Source of the DNA: Tubiluchus corallicola | Taxonomy: Eukaryota > Priapulida > Priapulimorpha > Priapulimorphida > Tubiluchidae | Assembly (NCBI GenBank): GCA_030141605.1 | Contig: JAQGDQ010000195.1 | Location: forward strand, 244,001-308,000 | Direction: 5' to 3' | DNA: 64,000 bases | In this document: positions 1 to 44,700 of the stretch, in pieces | How the letters are laid out: every line of letters begins with the position of its first letter | Numbering within the stretch: the stretch's first letter is position 1 | Translations under genes and position numbers: made by a program | The notes under the pieces: model-generated | What the model was told of the DNA's origin: nothing | Databases searched by the model: none | What the model saw: the letters and a program-made list of their open reading frames with translations, nothing else

Positions 1-1
1 C

Positions 2-4878
<4,877 letters not shown>

Positions 4879-5083
4879 CCGCAGCTAAATTATTGTTTTA
4901 ATGATTAATTAGCCAAAACTTAGTAGAGCTATCTTTAAATTAGGATAGTATTTTAAGGGTTATACTTAGTATCTACTATTAGTTAAAACAAAAATTAGGA
5001 GAAAAAATAGTGAGTGAGACAGAAAGAGAAGGAAAGAAAAAGCAGTCAAAGAGTGAACAAAGAAAAACGGGAGAGGAAAAAGA

Positions 5084-5377
<294 letters not shown>

Positions 5378-5517
5378 GTCTTTTATTAAACAATGAATAC
5401 ATTGTTTCCCCTCGAGAAGAGAGAAGAGAGAGAGAGAGAAAGAAAAAGAAAGAGAGAAAGAGAGAGCTAGAGAGAAAGAGGAAGAGACAGAGAGAAGGAA
5501 TAAGAAAAAATTAAAAC

Positions 5518-5523
5518 AATAAA
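5518..5523 (+). terminator. Candidate FJX1 poly(A) signal AATAAA
   Basis: First canonical AATAAA I see downstream of the FJX1 stop, about 640 bases away. An ATTAAA variant lies at 5385-5390. Neither has supporting evidence beyond the hexamer. Confidence 0.3.
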
Positions 5524-5960
5524 CCGCCCTTACAAGATACAAAACATAAATTGAAGCTGAGCAGCAGAAACTAAAATACAACGAATTTGACCGACCAAGT
5601 AGCGCAATATACATTTGCTGGTGACACATTTACGATAAGCTGAACGCTTATACAATTAATGGTAGTATATGTTACATGAAATTAATTTTAAAATTGCAAT
5701 GATTGAATAACACACTTCTGATTGTTGGCAATGACAATAATTATAGTTGTTCATGAATTTTCTCTGTGTTTACGTGATCTACTTTATGAGTTTTTGAGCA
5801 ATAGGTAAACAGTTCGACTCTCTGCATTGTTTTTGTATTACTTTCGTTTCTAGAATGACCATGGCACATTTTGTTAAAGTTGTTTGAAAGCACTGCTAAT
5901 GACATTAAATTGTTGTAATTTTATTAAATTCGGTTTTGAAATAAGTAAACAATGCTTGGA

Positions 5961-6245
<285 letters not shown>

Positions 6246-6773
6246 CCCTATTTATTATTCAACTTTTAGTTTAAACACCTCCCTATCGAACTTACCAATT
6301 CTTTTTTCAGCATCGCATTGCGGAAGCCCCCACTAATCACTGACGACACATTTTTAATTAATTTATTGACAAATACAATATCCTTGTGCAGAATACACAT
6401 GTTTCAACAAAACTCAACAAATAAATTTGACTCAGATGACTGAATTATCTACTTTTTGTCAAAATGAAGATTTAAATGATTATTTAGGTTTCGATTTAAA
6501 TATCGTAGACTTAAATGCCACGCATGCGTAGAGGATACTGATTGCTTCTGGGCTAGATGATATCAAAAATATATCTGCTGATACATGTTGGTAAAATATT
6601 GTACTGGGAAACTATTAACTGCTTGCTAAAATTCAAAACTTTTAAAAGGAGAGTATGATCAAACAGAAAAAAACAAAATCAACAAATAGCCAAACAATAA
6701 ATAAATAAGACGTAAATAAATAAATGAATGTAAAAATAGATAAATAAACAAAGAATATATAGGTAATATGCCC

Positions 6774-6850
6774 TGGCGTTGGCAGCCACTGGTATCGAAC
6801 TCAAGACTGCGCAGTTGTAGTCCTAAATCTAAACCACTTGATCACACAAC
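6774..6850 (-). mobile_element. tRNA-like SINE head or tRNA pseudogene
   Basis: On the minus strand the sequence has an A-box-like TGATCAAGTGG and a B-box-like AGTTCGATACC at tRNA spacing. Between them is a possible anticodon stem (GGACT with AGTCT, loop of 10). The T stem pairs poorly and the loop is too long for a functional tRNA. A tRNA-derived SINE head or dead tRNA is the best reading. Confidence 0.5.
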
Positions 6851-7479
6851 ACAAGAAATACCAAATAAATAAGCAATCAGATTGTTCCTTCTTAATCTGA
6901 ATTATTTATGCCAGCAAGAGCTGCTAGAGCTGAATGAAAGAATTTGTGGTGTGCTAGAATCTACATTATTGATTTGTTGTGCCATCATGTAGAAGTGCAG
7001 CATCGGCGCATGCGCAGCACCTATGACACACTTTTCTCTGCTGTCATAAATGATTTTTACCTTGGCATTATTAGTCAATTATGAACTCGATAATGGCAGC
7101 AATAAATTGAGAAGGATTGTCGGACGTAAAACAGGATGTTCGTACGCGGATAGACTGCTGTTATTCTTTTGCACAGACGTCCATAGTTCTATGCATCTTT
7201 TTGCAGAGGAAATGCCATTAAATAAAGCTTTGTATTCAAAACACTGCAAACTATTCGGATGAACCGAAATTTGGACCCCACTTAAGATGTTGCACATCGA
7301 ATTGAAAATTACAATAAAGTCACCGAAAATCAAGAAAAGGATATGATTTCGACATACAGGGTGTCCAGAATTGATTCATCAGCCATGCACCAAAAAGAAA
7401 ATATCGTATGAAGCCATGACAATTATTAGACAAAAAATATGATAGCAACATTTTGTGTATTGTAGATATCGGTAGAAAT

Positions 7480-7690
7480 CATAAGCGGAAAAAAATACCT
7501 GTAGAACGTCGAATATGCAAAAATTGTTATTTGAACAAAGTAGAGGATGAATTGCAATGTCCACTGAACGTTCATGTAAGAGAGGAATGTTTTGGTATCC
7601 TTTCTGACTTTTGTCCTAACTTTCATTATATGTCTTCCAATGCAGTGCCTGTTTTTAAATGCATCACAAGATGTAGAAGTTATCAAAGTT
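7480..7690 (+). mobile_element. Non-LTR retroelement scrap (RT-downstream zinc-finger-like region)
   Basis: The plus-strand translation contains RRICKNCYLNKVEDELQCPL. It resembles the Cys-rich segment with the pattern RxCxxCxxxxxEDExHF...C found after the reverse transcriptase of many animal LINE-type elements. Here the HF part is deleted and I see no reverse transcriptase nearby. It is short and based on motif recognition only. Confidence 0.45.
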
Positions 7691-7798
7691 AATGCTAGAT
7701 TGGTCCACAAAATATTTGAAGACATGCCCGACTGAGATAACTCAGTGCAAGCTTGATTGACTGGCTAACTGTAATAAATATGTAATATTAAGTTTATA

Positions 7799-7985
<187 letters not shown>

Positions 7986-8455
7986 GCTCTGTTGTATGCG
8001 TTTTTGTGCTTGAACCATTATACCACTTATATGTGGTTTCTTTGTTTAGATGTATAATGTTTTTAAGTCGTTTTTTATTTATCTCCTGTAATTTCTTTTC
8101 TTAATGGTTTATTAAATAAATATATATATTACGTCTCAAAGGTCACTGTGCGCTTTGATTTCGAATTATTTTTTAATTCTCTAATTTCGATGAATCAAAA
8201 GGAGCATCTGGCAGTTCTTTCTATGTATTTATTGGCTAGAACCTCATCGCTATGGCGGCCAATGTAACGTTAGAAATGAGGCGCAAAATCAGAAATGAGA
8301 TTCTCCGAAGTACAGCGGGAATTCAGACCAACACATGGACTGCTCTATTCTCTCACTATTAACAATGTAACTTCCTCAGCACTCATGGGCTGGGAGACAT
8401 TCTCTCAATGCAAGATACTCGGCTTGATATTGCCTTGGTCTCTGAACCTCTTGTG

Positions 8456-8561
8456 AAAAGATAGTACAAATAGCAAAGCCTGTTAGTGCAGTAGTTCTTT
8501 TCAGATATCGTCATCATCATCATTATTATCGTCACCATCATCGTCGTCATCATCGTTATCG

Positions 8562-8607
<46 letters not shown>

Positions 8608-8731
8608 TATATTTGTCCTTTTTGAAAATTTCAAAATTGTTGTTTTTTTCTGGCTTCACTAGAAGAGAAAATACACCGTGTTCTTTGGCTGACTGAAAAG
8701 ATAGTGCAAATAGCAAAGCCTGTTAGTGCAG
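8456..8731 (+). repeat. Direct repeat spaced by exactly 240 bases, with a CAT microsatellite between
   Basis: A 36-base segment containing CAAATAGCAAAGCCTGTTAG occurs at 8456-8491 and again at 8696-8731 with one mismatch (A/G). The intervening DNA includes a CAT/CGT triplet array at 8511-8610. It looks like a short duplication whose centre was expanded by the microsatellite. Confidence 0.75.
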
Positions 8732-8894
8732 CATCGTCTAATTTCACTAAAAGAATTGCCAAAGGTTTTAGTTCACCTGCACCATTTTTCAAATGTTTTG
8801 CCAAAAAAGATAATTTAGAAAATGTAAAGTGTGTAAGATCTACGAGACATCGTGTATTCAATTGCGACAATTTTACGTCTGGAGAGTAGATAAC

Positions 8895-9102
8895 GCGGAA
8901 AAATTACGAAAAAGTCCCAATTTTGCTATGAAAAGGAGTCACGAGAAAAAAAATCACCATTAATTTTGACTATGGTTAGAGTTAGGGTTAAGGGTTAATG
9001 ATAAGGTAATTTGTTTTTTCCGGTGTCTTTTTCCTGAGACTTTTCATTTCACTTTTTTCTGTGACTTTTTTATCAGTGACTTTTTTCCTGTGACTTTTTA
9101 CG
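8895..9102. repeat. Self-complementary GTCAC/GGAAAAAAGTC repeat with telomere-like core (copy 1)
   Basis: The left half contains AAAGTC, GAGTCACGAG and similar words. The right half has the reverse complement several times (CAGTGACTTTTTTCCTGTGA). The centre is GGTTAGAGTTAGGGTTAAGG. A second copy with the same plan is at 26430-26562. Confidence 0.6.
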
Positions 9103-10357
9103 TGGATTCATACAAGCCGAATACACAAGTGGCTGATTGCATTGTTTTACTTATTCTTACCGTGAGACAAAAAGTGTGACGTCACTGGGTAATGTTTTCG
9201 AGTCTTTTTTATAGCGAACAGAGGAATTTTTCGCGTCTGAATTATTAAAATTCATTAAACTGAAATAATCCATTTTAGGCAGTCCGAACGTAATCACAAA
9301 ATTTAAGAAAACCTATTTTTGGAAACAATTTAATTGCTTTTTATGACGATGAAAATACCTAATCATTTTATTGGCGTTATCCAAAGAAATTAATTCTCAT
9401 AAATCTGTAAAGAACTGATCAAAAAAATCATTTCCCGCTTAGCAGAAACACAGCCGCTGTTTTCTCCACCCCCTTAGTAAGACCCGGGCTCCTCTAATGA
9501 TTGGATTTTTTAAATTTTTGTGTGTAAATGTCTCGTGTTGACTATGACTCGTCAGTCAGCCCTGTGGGCATTGGAAAAGCATCAGTTTATGCGCTGCTAC
9601 TGATCTGGTATGTGAGCCCAGCCATGCTCAGGTGCAAATTGCAGTTGCAAGAGAATAATATGTGTCAGTGGGGCACTTTCGTTTGTTCACTCGGAAAATC
9701 AGAGACGGAACAAATCACGGAAATGCTTCGGGGAAGAAAAGTGGAAGCATCATAGCCTATGCTCATTCAATAACAAACTAATTTAATAGTTCAAAAATAA
9801 CTATATTTCGTCTTGTTGCACCCCCATGTCAAACTAATTGATCTGGACTTTTTGAACCTATTAAATTACAATGACGCAATTATTGTGGCTAAAATAAATT
9901 ACCATTATAAATGCAAAAAATATAGGTATTAAACGGAAATCGTTTGGAAACCAACTACTGCAAATAAAACTTTTCAACAAATAAAAAAGTTATTAAAATC
10001 CTTAGCACGTCACCAGTTCAGTAATTTTAACTTGAAGTTGGATTTTCTTTTTTAATCAACAGTTTTCGTTGCTAACTCAGAGTGGTCATGCACTTTGCTC
10101 ATTGAGCAGAACACAATAACAGTTGTGGTTCGTCTCGGCTTTTACAGTGACCCAAAAATCAAAACACTGATATAGGTTACGTGTGAATGACGAAAATGAC
10201 GGCAGAGGAGGGAGTTTAACAGGTGTTACTTGAGCCGACGACGACACTCAACCGTAGCAATCTCGATCTTAAAGTGAAAGGGAAAGCAGCTGTGTTGGCT
10301 AGGACGCGCTGTCAGCAGTTGGAAGTCCTACCAGGGTCGGTGCCGTCTTCCCCGGGT

Positions 10358-10363
10358 CACGTG
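10358..10363. promoter_or_regulatory. CACGTG E-box upstream of the metalloproteinase start
   Basis: A palindromic CACGTG sits 143 bases before the chosen start codon. No TATA box is evident nearby. A six-base motif is weak evidence alone. Confidence 0.22.
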
Positions 10364-10505
10364 ATCTACCAAAGATCGTAGACTTGCTCGTTCGCTTTCC
10401 TCAAAAACGATCATCGTTTTTTTAATGTATTGCAGTGATACATGTAGCTAGGCATCAAAGCTAGCTGTGTTTTTGTACATAAGCGCACACAGAAGCAGGA
10501 AGATC

Positions 10506-35778
<25,273 letters not shown>

Positions 35779-36319
35779 AGCATTGTAGTAAGAATCACAC
35801 ACATTTAGTTAGCACCATCCTGTAAACTTAAATTTTACTGCAAAAGACAGCATCTTTGATGGATCTTCATCATAGGATGGCCTAATTATGTTATAAATGG
35901 TACCCAGTCTCTACAGAAATGCAACTACCGTGAAGACTGGACATCAGACAAACATGGCACAGAATATTGCATCATATTTTTACAGTAGTGCAATACCAGT
36001 AAAAAACATTAACCAAGAAGGCAAACTTTGACTGCCCCGTCTTTATTATTAAATGTTAGCAATCGCAACGAATTATACTTCGAGACTCTGCACAAGAACA
36101 AATAGGTAGAAAGCACAAACGTAATTCTGTAGCCAGTGAAAAGCAGCATTTACACGTTGGCAAAGTCGCACTCATTGGCCAAACAGAGCATCACATGACT
36201 TTTCCAAAATACATTTGCATTTAGTTTGTCGGAAAACATACCACATTCACTACTAGGATTTGTAACCTTTTCATGTAAACACTGACACAAAGACAACCTT
36301 GACCAGTTATAAAAAAGAC

Positions 36320-36325
36320 AATAAA
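36320..36325 (+). terminator. Candidate metalloproteinase poly(A) signal AATAAA
   Basis: Canonical hexamer about 540 bases after the stop; a second one is at 36396-36401. No downstream GU-rich element was tested. Confidence 0.35.
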
Positions 36326-36550
36326 CAAAATGAACGTGGCCTACCCCCAAAAACCAAACTGGACCGTATTTGATCAAAATGCAACTCACAATTAAAATAA
36401 ATGAATATGACGATGAAATGTATCTAGATCAAAAAAATCTGTTCTGAATCAGTGATCAAAGTACCAACACAGGTGGAACATGTTCTCTAATTGTTTTAAT
36501 CTGCGAGGTCTCCGTAATGCATGTCTGTTTCGTCTATCTGACGATCGGCC

Positions 36551-36616
36551 ACCTAATGGGTCAGCTAAGGTCACCTAATGGGTCAGCTAAGGCCATCTAG
36601 TGGGTCAGCTAAGGTC
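36551..36616 (+). repeat. 22-bp tandem repeat, three copies
   Basis: Three head-to-tail units of ACCTAATGGGTCAGCTAAGG plus two bases, with a few substitutions in the third. Confidence 0.85.
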
Positions 36617-36996
36617 AGTAAATGTATCAACAAAGTTTGTCTAGATAACTGTGATGTAAAAATAGCGATTTACACTCGTATAAAATCATGAAATCTTCTA
36701 TAATTTGTGATAATTTTTTTGTTACAAACCTGTACCGTATACTAAAAATGTCGATAGATTAGTAGAACACTGAAGCATTTTAATTAACTGTAACTGGTTT
36801 ATTTGCACTGACCTTCACATTTTGAAAGCTTGTTTCAAGTTGTTTGTACATATTTATAGATCATGAATGTATATGAAAGTGATTTTGATGCCGAAGTTTA
36901 TAGATTACTAAGTTATTATTATATTCACCATTCTTGGCTCTTACACAAACACTAAATGCATAGATTAGGTAGAATACTTTGATAATGTCTCATGTA

Positions 36997-37174
36997 CAGT
37001 CGAACCTCTTTATACTGCCTACTTTGGGACTATAAAAAAATTTGGTGTTAAGCGAGTTTGGCATTATGACAAGTTACATTAATACATGTCTATGCAAATA
37101 CAGACATACAGCCAAAAATTAAGAAACTTTGGTGTTATAAAAGGGGGAGGGGGCGTTATAATGAGGTTTGACTG
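36997..37174. mobile_element. pogo/Tigger-like MITE, copy 3 (178 bp, TA target site)
   Basis: Starts CAGTCGAACCTCTTTATACT and ends TTATAATGAGGTTTGACTG, flanked by TA on both sides. The interior GGTGTTAAGCGAGTTTGGCA aligns with copy 1. Best-preserved full-length copy. Confidence 0.78.
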
Positions 37175-38103
37175 TAATACTAATTGTCAATTTGAAGCTT
37201 AGTTAAGTAACAGTAGATTATGCAGCTTGAGGCCCCTTACAGACTGTCATGCTTTCCGAAAGATTCTTGTAGTGCTACCAACCGTCACTGTCATTCAAGA
37301 GCGACAAAGAAACAATAATTAACAGTGCTTAGAAACACTGTAATCCCACATGAGTCTTATGTCTGATTGTGCATACTGCCACTCAAAGATTAAGAGCAAT
37401 TTACACTATCACTGTGGCAGTAATGACCAGTTTATCAAAGAAGCCTTGCATCTGTGTGGGCCTTAACTTCGCTGCAAATATTAATTCATAATTGCCGATG
37501 ACATGCCAGTGATGATGATGCTTAAGCAAACGGCAACAATAAGTAATTGTTTATGACTATTGTTTGTGATTTGATTTACGAGTTCATGACACTTCTTTAC
37601 GACAAACGGTGGTGGTAACCTACCAATCAGTGGTAATGACATAACAGCACATGACAGAATTTCAATGTGATTTTTGTGCAATCTGTGATAGATAGTACTC
37701 AGTAGTTACCAGTAATTTTTATAAATTTATATGAAAAGATTTACATTGTTACTTGTTACATTCTTTTAAGTCTAATGGCACTATGTATGTAACCGGACAG
37801 TAATGTGAAACTGAACTTCTGTCCTTTCATGTGAGTTACTTTTAAAAAACAGCTACGTACTCTTCAATACTTTGCACATCAGATTGTTTTTAGCTATAGT
37901 TTAAAGTTGGATCCTGTTCCCAGTTAAATTCCGTAAACAAACAAACATAAATGCAAAAATTCTTGAGTTATCTGTGCTAGACTATTTCGCTTGTATGTAA
38001 AAGTTGTCGAATCAAGTGAAGTGATGTAAATTTTGTAATATAAGTTGTTTAAGTTTCGTTGTTATTCACACTGTTGTTATGAAAAATGCTATAAAATGTA
38101 CAG

Positions 38104-38109
38104 TTTATT
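38104..38109 (-). terminator. Candidate GLOD4 poly(A) signal
   Basis: Minus-strand AATAAA about 625 bases downstream of the GLOD4 stop. Hexamer evidence only. Confidence 0.3.
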
Positions 38110-38734
38110 GCACATAATAGAGTATTATTATTAAAACACAACAGCATGAATTTTATGTTTATCTTACACTAAGTACATTAGAATATGATTTGATTTTACC
38201 TAAAACCAATCACACGAGCATCTATAACATTCTAGCTAATACTTGTTTAGCTTCTGCTGAGAACACAACGAATCATGATCAGTAAAAACGAAAAAATTCT
38301 ATGAAATTTTCTGCAGTAGGTATAAAATAAAGTGCAGAAACTACAAGGGGTAAAATGTCCTATCTGTTACAATAGGATACATTATTAGCAAAAAGCAGAA
38401 AGCACTTATCAAATCATATCTGAAAAACTACTGCAAAAAACATGACAGAGGCACTTAATATGGCATCTAAAGCTAGAAAAGAATGCCAATGTACTAATGT
38501 ATATAGTACGAAGCAAATAGTATATAGAAAAGTATACAATCTATTCTGGCAACAAAAACAATTTCCTGAGATCAATGGAATGAGACTTAACAAGATGCAA
38601 GCTATAACCACATAGACTACGCACATTTTAATTTGTGTACCTCTACATTAAAAGAAATAGATGAACTCATTCCAGTAACGCAGCACAGAAACTGAACGTG
38701 ACCTTAAACCCACTTCATTCATTTGGCAGCGTTG

Positions 38735-41700
38735 TCAAGCAGCCTCTTTCGACATACCTTTTTTTAAAAACCACTCGTCGCTTTTGTCTTTTTCAATTGC
38801 CTACAAAATACCAGCATTGTTCACTACATTTGCAACAAAATAAATAAATTAAGAAACATTCACTCGGATTTTCTTGATTAGATTCTCGGTGTTAATGTGA
38901 CACGAGGAAACCTCATTTCTTGTCTTGCAACAGAGTGAGAATTTTCTCCATGTAAAACCAATTTTATGGAAATTCAAGCAATTGGAAATACTGATCAATG
39001 GCACAGCTAACGGGGAAGCAAGGGGAGTAAGTGCTCCCCCCAAGCACAGTTTTCAAAATTGGCACACACCTTTCCAACAATTTTTTTTAACTCTAGTTCA
39101 CTTGTGCAATAAAAAGCAAGTGTTTTTTTTATTTATTTATTTTAATCGCATGGTCTGGGAAGAATTTTCTGGAGTCATTGCTTTACTTGACTAACGTCCC
39201 TCCTGTGTTTTTTGAAATGAGAGGGCATTTACGCATCTCATTTGTCAAAGTTCACCGACTGAATCAACGGTGAAATTGCCACAAATCTAATTACAGTCAA
39301 ACCTCGTTATACCGCCAAACTCATTTACCACCTGCAAAATGGCTAGGAACAAAATGGCTGCATTAAACTGTATGTAAAAAATACCCATTACCTGCAATCG
39401 GCCAGGTAAATTAATATATACGTTCAATGGGGAAAATACCGCCAGCCACGCCAGTGACCTTGATATTATGAAAGCTGTACGAGGTGCTATACCCTCTTCT
39501 GAGTAACTGACACTGACAAGACGTCACATGTCGTGTAAAATAATGCATGCCATCATGCTTTGATTGTTTTCAAGCTGTACTCTGTACACGGTGCAATCAC
39601 AATAGTAAAGGACTGACAGCTCTATATTATTGTCAATGTCCTGTCATAATAGCAAATGACAGAAAACATGTAGTTCCTTTTTCGCCACAAGAAACATGAT
39701 AGTTACTTGTTTTCTAAGAATCAACCAAGCAAATCCCAGCAAGAAATTTGCAATTATGACTTAACCTTTTTTTACATGTACATGATTAGTGGAGCAGTAG
39801 GCCTACAACCTTGTTAGACTGCCAACCTCATTTACCGCCTACAGCCTACTGCTTGTATATAGTTGAGTACAAGACATGTTTATTATGTAAACAAAATGAT
39901 TTTGCACGAGCCATTAATTCACAAATGATTAATTTAATAATTTTCATTTTAATTCATTAACATTTAGAGTGAAAATTAAGGACTCTAACCCGTGTACACT
40001 TGTCTGACTGTTGTGATTCGTCTATGGCAAAATTTAACACACATCGTTATAATGCCAAACTCGCTATAACACCAACTTTTTTTCTTGTCCCAAAATGGAC
40101 GGTATAAAGAGCTTTGACTGTATTATAACATATTCTTGTCACACGCAGATAATGTCTGTTGTGACATAGACAAACATTGCTTCAATGTGTACGACCTCTT
40201 TTTTGTGTGCTGCTCCCCCAACTTTAGAACCTGGCTATGCACCTGGTACTGATGCTTTCATTTTGATACTTAAATGAACAACCTTTAAGGGGATGAAGAC
40301 ACAATGAATGACCAGCTAATACCTGAGACAGCAAATCATCTGCTTTTGGATCAACTTGTGACAGCTCCCGGAATGCCTCATCACCAACAAAGCAAATTTC
40401 ATGGCCGTCCTGCAAAGATAAGAAGCTTTTTGGTTAAAAAGGAATAAGAGGCAATTTCTAAAGTATATCCCAAAAGAAATTTCCATACAGAATTATATTG
40501 CTTAGAATTATGCTTACCTGCTTGAAATACTCATACAATTGGAAAAGAAAATTCTCAATAATTTAATATGTTAATGCCAAATGGCAAAACATCACAGTGT
40601 GCACCATCGGTTCATCAAAAAATGATTAATGATCTTATTGACAATATAAAGTAAATTATACTTTTGCTTTGTAAGTAAAGAGTGTGCTATGAATGATCTG
40701 ACTTTTTCCAAACTTTACACAATGTTACTTAAAACTTGTTTCAAACGACATATTGTTAAAATGGCTGTACTTAACAGTCATTGCAGGGAGATTAAATTTA
40801 CAAGTTTATACAGCATTGCTGCTAATGCAACTTCTGTAGGCAATAAGACAGTATGTAGGTGATACAAAATTTTAAGACAAATTTCTTATGCCTTTTTATG
40901 AGACGTGTATTCTTAGGCCTTAATGGCTGACTATCCATAGGCACTTTATTAATTCGTCAACATGAAAGAAGATTTTACTAATCACCAATCACTTGCTAAA
41001 CAAACAATTATAAACCTATTCAAAAGCCAAAAATGAAAACTCAACCAGTTCAGTTCTATTGCTTTCTAGTTTCTAACACGTGCAAATCTGCACATCTTGA
41101 ACTTGGCAAAAATGTCTCAGTGAACTAAGCATAAAATCAAAAGCTACTTTAGAATTAAAAGGAGGTATGCACATTAAGAGCTAACTGTAGCCACAACCCA
41201 GATGCAGAAAGTTCCTAACTACTGATGCAATTAAAGCACAAGAAAACCTTCAACTTACATAAAGCTTAAAAATTTGTCTTTAAATTTTATGCCACTTACA
41301 CACAGCGTTTTTGCATATTAGACTTGCATCAGCAATAACGCTGTATAAAATGTATAAATTTACACTCCTGTGATGGCCGTTAGACGCAGCCATTTTGACG
41401 ATAAGTATTTGAAACAAGTTTAGACAACATTGTGTAAAGTTTAAAAATAATCAGAGCATTCGTAGTGCACACGTCACTAACGTAGTAAAATTTAAAATCA
41501 CTGTATCTTGTCTATAAGATTAAATATACATTTTTGGTTAGCGACATTTTACCAAATGGTGAAAACATTTTAAATGATTAATAATTTTCATTTCCATTTA
41601 CATAAGTCTAACAAGTCTAACAGTCTAATAACTCTAAATTGCTATAAAGTAATATCATTTCTTAAGGCAATTTTTCGGAAACCTACTTTAGATACCCCTT

Positions 41701-44700
41701 TTCTTGTCCTTAACGATAATAATAAAATAAAAAATTATTGTCAAAACACTAAATGAAAAAATCGGAAAAAATGACAACAACTCCTCAAGTTTGGTTTTGA
41801 TCCTTTTGATGCACTGTAAAAAGAAACTTGCCATTCTGCAAAAAATGCTTTTGGTCAAATAAGCCTCGCGAGCCAAGATTGTATTATTGAAAGTATTGTT
41901 AACAGAAACTACCACGTTCAGATGGTAAGAAAAAACTGTCTCAGACCCCCTAGCGGTTATGGCTTCCTTTTAAAAAATGCCATCACTGAAAGAGGATGGG
42001 TGACTAGCATATCACTCGGCCGCTATTCTTTCTCCAGCGCATGACCAGGTATTCCATTACGGTGGAGTATCCCAGGCCTTGGGAAGGTGTCCAGAAAGTC
42101 CTGTTCGATTGGTAAATGGCTACAAAATTCCAGAAACAAACGGAAGAGTGGGAAATTTGCTGGATTTTAGATGTAAAAAACAGTAGCAGGAAATGCCAAC
42201 CGTTTTGACAAGGATTTTGGCAATGCTTTTGACAGCAATATTATGGTGAGCAAACTTTACAATACATTCTAATTGCATTTCACGATGTGCAGTTAAAGGC
42301 ACGAATGCAGTCAAACCCATGGGACTGCAAAAAAGTTGGCATCGGACGGGTTTGGCATTATAAAGGGGGGGCATTATAACGAGGTTTGACTGTATCTTAC
42401 CTATTTTCACACAGAACTTTCTGTTACTTGTGACTCACCGGATCTTGTAGGATGACCACTTGGACGGTTGCTTTGCCGGGCGTGTCCAGACTTATTAGCG
42501 GAGTAAGGATGGTGTGACCAGATTCTTTCACTGCAGCTTCTATTTCAACGAGCTCAGACGCTGGACAGGAGAACGCAATTCTTCCAAAAGCCTTTGCATG
42601 GTCAACCGACTTCCCAATGTCCCGCAACGCCAGACGAAACTAAACACGACATTAAAAAGCTGGTTTATTTTAAACAGGGCAAAAAACTTACATCATTAAT
42701 GAAAAAAAAATTGTTGCACCAGTGATGAAAACAATGAAGTAAAAAAATAATAAATGACACGCACTGCACAAACAATAGCAAAGACAATGAAAAAAATCAT
42801 TGACGCTACAACAATGACAAATTGGTGATTATGATTACTTTCCACATTTGCTCCATGTGAGCTAAAATGTGCTTCTAAGGAACAAGCAAGTTTACGTGTC
42901 TAAAGCTAGGACTCGGTGTGCATGTAATGCGTAATGCGTGGTCTGTGATCCATAATGCGTGATGCGTATTGACTGTTTCCATGTGTCCGTAAACGCTGTG
43001 CATATTAACAAAGCTCATGGCGTTATTTTCGCCATTTTTGGTAGCTGTTCGTGAAAATTGCAAGCAATGATTTTGGGAACCATGTCTCTGTCGAAATTTA
43101 AGCGTGTTAATTACAGCTGCGGCATTAGCGTATTATTGTACTATTAGACGGAGGTTTTAGGTGCACAACATTTTGCAGGGAAGAGAAAAATACGACAAGC
43201 ATCATCATTTAGTGAAAAAACTGCAGTCGTATGCACAACACATAACTATGTGCTTCTTTCACTTCTCAAAAACTCAAATAGAGAAATTATTATTGTTTGT
43301 AGGTCCTAAAGTGACCAAAACTCACCTAACTAGAATTTTCAGAAAGCTAAACAGCAAAAATGGTCAATGGAAACTTGAAAACTTGCTAGAATCACTTAGA
43401 CAATGGCGATTTCCCGTCTGCGTATTACTGCGTGATATGTATTCAGACGATAGCATTCACATTCGAATGAATGCAGATCACGCATTACAGATTACATACA
43501 CAAGGAAACACTTCTACATATTTAAATACAAACTGTTGTGTACGTGTTACGGATCACGTATTACGTGCACATGGAGTCGTAGATTTAGTAAAAAAGCAAG
43601 TTTGAATTAAATCCTAAAACACAAACATTTACCAAATAAGAAAGATGTCTTACTAAATAAGAAAGAACAGCAACACAGATACAAAAAAAAATCCAACATC
43701 ATGATTATAATCAGAAAATAGTAAAAAAATGGTCAGGTGAGGTATAGTCGACGGATTAAATGGCCGAGATGATCAGTATGATGATGATAACGGCACAGCA
43801 GCAAAAAAACAAAGATGAACCATTTTGCTGGCACAGCACCTTCTTTGTCATTTAATGGTTTGTGGGCAGAGTGATTTTTTTCGTCATTTTATTTGTGTGC
43901 TCGACAGGGCTATGATAAAACTGTTCCCGTACACGGATCTTCTGCACAGGCTTTGCTAACAGATTCTATATGTCTCACAGACTTTGTCTATTGACTTAAT
44001 TAGTTATACAAGAGCATGTAAATATTCCATTAGAAACAACATGTCATAATGTTTGTTTTGAGGTAGTAATTACGGTGGTATGTAAGAAAGTAGCAATAAA
44101 GTACAGTGAGATTGTACAAATTGTACACAGTAACAGATTCTGCTGAAAGCGATACAAATTTGAGTGATTACAAGTACCGATGTGACACTACCGATGTAGT
44201 AATGTTAATGTTGGATCAGTCTGGTACAGTAGTTAACACCGATAGCAAGTCAGTCTGTACTTTAATGATAATAACAGTGAATGTGACATTGCAGTAGCTG
44301 GAACTAGTGCAAGTGTTAGTTCTAGAAGAATCTAATGGATAGGTAAGTGGTAGTAAACATGTTTTTATTTTTTTATAGATCTTTAAACGTGATTTTGTAA
44401 CATTACACATTTTCGAAACTTCCATTCACCGGTTTTTTGAATGCAGAAATTTGCCAGCGAAAGGGTTAATAACAAAGCTCATCAGTAACACGATGAAGTA
44501 TGTTGGAAACAACAATAATTAAGGTTCGCACAAAGACTGTTTACCACCAACTACAAGAGCAGACTAGCGCATAGTTAACTCAATTACTACTAAATAAGTG
44601 TACATTCCAAGCGAAATACAAACGTACACTGTCGTTATATGCTAGTTCCACATATCCGTCAGACTGCTGTACAATTTTCATTCGGAGTAATTTTGACCAA

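Noticed and set aside
41940-42110. Possible fourth 5S-headed SINE (GGATGGGTGACTAGC)
   Set aside because: Only one short 5S-like word; the rest of the head and the shared body are not convincing.
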